NCBI GenBank assembly: GCA_022827835.1
Contig: JAJEIO010000047.1
Location: 1-54,985 of the forward strand
DNA from: Candidatus Latescibacterota bacterium
Lineage (GTDB): Bacteria > Latescibacterota > UBA2968 > UBA8231
Direction of reading: 5' to 3'
Length of the DNA stretch: 54,985 bases
In this document: positions 51,874 to 54,985 of the stretch, one piece after another
Layout of the letters: every line of letters begins with the position of its first letter
Position numbering within the stretch: position 1 is the first letter of the stretch
Position numbers and translations under genes: made by a program
Notes under the pieces: model-generated
Told to the model about the DNA's origin: nothing
Database searches by the model: none
What the model saw: only the letters and a program-made list of their open reading frames with translations

Positions 51874-53985
51874 ATGGATTACTTTCGCGCCAAACGCTAT
51901 TTGGACGCCCTACCCGACTGGGAGGTCGGCCGTCCAGCACTCGGGCCAATCGAGGAGTACCTACCGAGAATGCGCGCCCTACTGGCCCGCCTCGGCGACC
52001 CGCAGACGCGCTTCCGCTCAATCATTGTCGGCGGCACCAACGGCAAGGGAACGGTCGCCAGTTTACTCACCGCCATCCTAAAGGCGCACGGGCACAAGGC
52101 CGGGCTATACACTTCGCCGCACCTGCACACCCAGCGCGAGCGGATCCGCATTGACGGCGAGATTCTCAGCAAGGAACAATGGGCCGATGCCGTGTCGCAC
52201 CTCGACGATTGCACCCGCCACTTTGGCCGGGAGGCATTGGGTTCATTTAGCAAGTTCGAGGCCCTAACCGGCCTCGCGGCTCATCTCTTCGCGCAGCAGG
52301 GCGTAGAGTTCGGAATTTTCGAGGTAGGGCTAGGAGGCCGCTACGACGCGACCAACGCCTGGGACTCGGAGTTGGCAGTCCTGACGGCTATCGGCCTAGA
52401 CCACGTGGACCTGCTGGGCAATACCTTGGAGGAAATCGCCGCCGACAAGCTGCACATCGCCCGGTCAGGTCGCACGCTCGTCACCACGGCGGCGCAGGCA
52501 CCCGAAGTGATCGACCTAATCCGGCAGACCTGTACAACGCAAGAAGTGGAGTTTCAGGTTGCCGGAACGGAATGGTCCCTAGGTCACCTAACGGGCCGTC
52601 CGGTCACCTACGCGGAAAATGCGCGACTGGCCCTTGAGGCGGCGCAGAGGTTCGTCCAAGGATTAGAAGACGAATTAGTGCATCAAGCCGTAGCGGCTCA
52701 TCACTGGCCGGGCCGCTTTGAAGTGGCGCACGAGAAGCCGTTGGTCTTGCTCGACGGCGCGCACAATCCAGCGGCTGCCGAGGCGTTGGCCGGGGAGTTA
52801 CAGCGGCTGAGCGGAGAGCGTCCCGTCGCCGATACTGGCGACGCATGGGCACTGGTCGTCGGCGCGGGAACAGGGCACGATGCCGCAGGGATTTTGCACG
52901 CCCTAGCGCCGGTGGCACAGCGAGTCTTGCTGACTTCGTCGGACCATCCACGGGCGCTAACACCAGCGGTACTAGCAGACCTAGCACCGGACGGCCTAGC
53001 CATCGAGCAGGTGCCTGCAAGCGGCCAAGCCCTTAAACGCGCTTTGACGTTAGCAGGACCCAAAGGCCGAGTATGCGTAGCCGGGTCGCTGCACTTGGTG
53101 GCGCGGGCACGGGAGTTTTTCGCTCTGCCCGGCGAGCGCGACGGCATCACCGAAGACATGGCGCTGGAGAATCTGGAGTGCATTGCCGAGGCGGCCCGGC
53201 GACAGGGACTCATCTGCGAGTGGATTTCGGACGACGGCACCCGGCTCAAGCTGTCGGGCGGGCAACGGCCCCTGCGCTTCTGGCGCAACAAGCATCCCTT
53301 CAACGACTACGTCGAAGCCCGGCTCGCCGAAGACAAAGCGTACCAATACGAGGATTTCGCCGCCGCCGGATTGCCAGTCCCCGATACGCTCAAGCTCTTC
53401 AACCCGCTAGCCGACGCGCGCTTCGACCGCTACAAAACCCACGCCACCGTCGCGGAGATCGTCGAAGAAGTAGTGGCGCGGTTTGAGTTCCCCTTGTTGG
53501 TCAAGAAGTGCCACAGCTCGCTGGCGCAGGGCGTGTTCTTGGAGCGCAACGCAACAGACCTCGGCACTCGGCTCGAATCCCTCTTTGCCAACAGCGGCTT
53601 TTTGGACAACATCGCGCTGGTACAGCAATACGTGGCCGGGCCAGAGTATCGAATCGTCGCCAGCCGCGACGAGCTGTTGCTGGCCTATCGCAAGGAGAGC
53701 GAGGCCGTGGGCGCAGACGGGGACCTCAATCCGCTGCATCAGGCCACAGGACGTGCCGTGCGCGTGGAGGACGCGCCCCTGCTAGCGCAAATGCAGCAGC
53801 TAACCGCGCAAGTGGCCGGCGTGTTCTCGCTCGGTTTTTACGCCATCGACCTCATCCACGGCGCGGACGGTTTCTCCATCATCGAGATCAACCCCAACCC
53901 CATGTGCTACGCGTACAACCGCGACAACGGCCGCCGGGACTTCATTCGGCTATACGAGCGGCTGCTCACCCAACTTGCCCTGTAA
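51874..53985 (+). CDS. Fusion of FolC-type Mur ligase with cyanophycin-synthetase-like ATP-grasp
   Basis: 703 residues. Residues 1-425 are FolC-like (dihydrofolate/folylpolyglutamate synthase): IIVGGTNGKGTVASLLTAIL (P-loop), SPHLHTQRERIRIDGE, FEVGLGGRYDATNAW, VLLDGAHNPAAAEAL. Residues about 430-703 are an ATP-grasp domain: LAEDKAYQYEDFAAAGLPVP, FPLLVKKCHSSLAQGVFLERN, YVAGPEYRIV and FSIIEINPNPMCYAYN (metal ligands). The lead-in AARRQGLICEWISDDGTRLK resembles the ATP-grasp part of cyanophycin synthetase, where the same two folds occur in reverse order. A two-step ligase adding amino acids to a peptide- or folate-like substrate is inferred. It starts 18 nt after moaA. No fold-breaking error is seen, so the fusion looks real. 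Confidence 0.88.
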   Translation: MDYFRAKRYLDALPDWEVGRPALGPIEEYLPRMRALLARLGDPQTRFRSIIVGGTNGKGTVASLLTAILKAHGHKAGLYTSPHLHTQRERIRIDGEILSKEQWADAVSHLDDCTRHFGREALGSFSKFEALTGLAAHLFAQQGVEFGIFEVGLGGRYDATNAWDSELAVLTAIGLDHVDLLGNTLEEIAADKLHIARSGRTLVTTAAQAPEVIDLIRQTCTTQEVEFQVAGTEWSLGHLTGRPVTYAENARLALEAAQRFVQGLEDELVHQAVAAHHWPGRFEVAHEKPLVLLDGAHNPAAAEALAGELQRLSGERPVADTGDAWALVVGAGTGHDAAGILHALAPVAQRVLLTSSDHPRALTPAVLADLAPDGLAIEQVPASGQALKRALTLAGPKGRVCVAGSLHLVARAREFFALPGERDGITEDMALENLECIAEAARRQGLICEWISDDGTRLKLSGGQRPLRFWRNKHPFNDYVEARLAEDKAYQYEDFAAAGLPVPDTLKLFNPLADARFDRYKTHATVAEIVEEVVARFEFPLLVKKCHSSLAQGVFLERNATDLGTRLESLFANSGFLDNIALVQQYVAGPEYRIVASRDELLLAYRKESEAVGADGDLNPLHQATGRAVRVEDAPLLAQMQQLTAQVAGVFSLGFYAIDLIHGADGFSIIEINPNPMCYAYNRDNGRRDFIRLYERLLTQLAL

Positions 53986-54004
53986 ACCAATTAAGGAAAT
54001 CTCA

Positions 54005-54985
54005 ATGGATATTCAGACCCGCCTCGTCCACGCTGGCGAGGAGCGCATCAACGGTGCCGTGGTGCTGCCGATCTTCCAGAGCTCGACTTTTGTTTCACCT
54101 AAGGAGGAAGAGTACCACGACATCCGCTATCTCCGCCTCAACAACACGCCCAATCACCGCGCCTTGCACACCAAACTGGCCGCTGTCTGCGGCGGCGAGG
54201 ATGCCTTGGTCGCCGGCTCGGGAATGGCGGCGATCACCACCGCATTGATGACCGTGCTCAACAGCGGCGATCACCTGCTGATCCAAGACTGCCTCTACGG
54301 AGGCACGCACAGCTTTGTGACGCAGGATGCGCCGGGCTTGGGGCTAAGCTACGACTTTATCGCCGGCAACGCGCCTGAGACGTGGGCAGCCAAGCTGCGA
54401 CCAGAGACGCGGGCGATCTACGTGGAGACCATGACCAACCCCCTGATGGAGGTCGCCGATTTAGAGGCAGTAGTGGCATTTGCCCGCGAGCACGGACTAG
54501 TGTCCCTTATCGACAATACCTTTGCCTCGCCGTGCAACTTCCGCCCACTAAGAATCGGGTTTGACATAGAGCTACACAGCGCCACCAAGTACCTCAACGG
54601 CCATTCGGATATCGTCGCGGGCGTAGTCGTCGGCTCGGCTGCACACGTCAAGGCCATTAAGCACAAGCTGAATCACTTGGGCGGCTCGCTAGATGTCCAC
54701 GCCTGCTTTCTGCTACAACGGGGCTTGAAAACCCTGTCGCTGAGAATGCGGCAACACGACGAAAATGGCTTGCGGCTTGCGCACTTTTTGGCCGAGCAGG
54801 CGCAGGTAGCGCGGGTGAACTACCCAGGGCTAGAAAGCCATCCACAATACGAGCGGGCGCAGCGGCTATTTGCTGGGGCGGGCGGCGTGTTGAGCTTTGA
54901 GCTGCACGGGGGCGTGGAGGCCGCCGAGCGGTTGCTGTCCAAGCTGGTTCTGCCAGCGTCAGCCCCCAGTCTCGGCGGCGTCGAA
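54005..54985 (+). CDS. Cystathionine gamma-synthase/lyase-type PLP enzyme, 3' end cut
   Basis: 327 codons to the window edge; the C-terminus is missing. Cys/Met metabolism PLP family: TRLVHAGEERINGAVVLPIFQ, SGMAAITTALMTVL, VETMTNPLMEVADLEAVV, VSLIDNTFASP (PLP Asp) and LHSATKYLNGHSDIVAGVVVG with the PLP lysine. Family members do gamma-replacement or elimination on homoserine esters, cystathionine or methionine; the exact reaction cannot be told. AAGGAAA 6 nt before the ATG. It follows the FolC/ATP-grasp fusion by 19 nt. Confidence 0.9.
   Translation, partial: MDIQTRLVHAGEERINGAVVLPIFQSSTFVSPKEEEYHDIRYLRLNNTPNHRALHTKLAAVCGGEDALVAGSGMAAITTALMTVLNSGDHLLIQDCLYGGTHSFVTQDAPGLGLSYDFIAGNAPETWAAKLRPETRAIYVETMTNPLMEVADLEAVVAFAREHGLVSLIDNTFASPCNFRPLRIGFDIELHSATKYLNGHSDIVAGVVVGSAAHVKAIKHKLNHLGGSLDVHACFLLQRGLKTLSLRMRQHDENGLRLAHFLAEQAQVARVNYPGLESHPQYERAQRLFAGAGGVLSFELHGGVEAAERLLSKLVLPASAPSLGGVE

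Noticed and set aside
1..54985. tRNA, rRNA, CRISPR array, transposase or riboswitch
   Set aside because: No T-loop/acceptor patterns, no regular spacer repeats and no transposase-like protein were found on reading both strands; short ncRNAs cannot be excluded.

Overview
The window reads as a chromosomal segment of an uncultivated Gram-negative bacterium. It is mostly GC-rich (roughly 58-62% by eye) with sharp AT-rich islands. Gram-negative signs are an RND/MMPL exporter, an outer-membrane-type CBM9/DUF5916 barrel, a polysaccharide flippase and many short overlapping operons. The mix of a two-component-type beta-propeller regulator, PhyH dioxygenase, sugar-phosphate isomerase, Gfo/Idh and GMC oxidoreductases and DUF5916 protein is typical of Latescibacterota/Poribacteria-like lineages. 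That placement is an inference and is weak. No rRNA, tRNA, CRISPR array, prophage or transposase was seen.

Region 1 (1-12.96 kb, minus strand) is one long operon starting at a good sigma70-type promoter (12930-12958). In transcription order it holds a 63-aa ORF, a GNAT-like protein, an OleC-type AMP-forming ligase, a UbiA-type prenyltransferase, a PEP-utilising dikinase resembling rifampin phosphotransferase, a BtaA-like (DUF3419) aminocarboxypropyl transferase, a membrane kinase that looks like a VTE5-type phytol kinase fused to a DUF92/VTE6-like half, an AT-rich RND/MMPL exporter, and a secreted protein cut by the window edge. Most junctions are 4-bp ATGA overlaps. I read it as an undescribed prenyl-lipid or aminolipid synthesis and export system; this is the strongest candidate for something new.

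Region 2 (13-18.6 kb) has an AT-rich intergenic stretch, a 1087-aa one-component regulator (propeller, Y_Y_Y, AAA+, Fis-type HTH) that lacks the GAFTGA loop and carries an in-frame tandem duplication, then a PhyH dioxygenase, arsC and purN. Region 3 (18.6-24.6 kb, minus) is an operon of sugar-phosphate isomerase, ATP sulfurylase, aldo/keto reductase, adenosine-deaminase-like amidohydrolase and flippase. Region 4 (24.8-29.7 kb, plus) has an internally duplicated membrane protein of unknown family, GMC and Gfo/Idh oxidoreductases, and ettA.

Region 5 (29.7-34.3 kb) holds two direct copies of an AbiEii-like nucleotidyltransferase cassette flanking a class III aminotransferase, then a membrane protein/XRE regulator operon with its promoter and operator palindrome. 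Region 6 (34.3-51.9 kb) is a form II molybdenum hydroxylase system split in two: structural genes coxG-S-L-M plus mocA on one side, and coxD-coxE-xdhC with divergent moaA on the other. The roughly 8 kb between them is accessory: an abiE locus whose toxin is internally deleted, a penicillin-acylase-type hydrolase, mazEF, a DUF5916 protein, vapBC, a NYN-domain gene, palindromic repeats, and fragments of vapB and xdhC. The window ends with an unusual FolC/ATP-grasp fusion and a partial cystathionine gamma-synthase-type gene.
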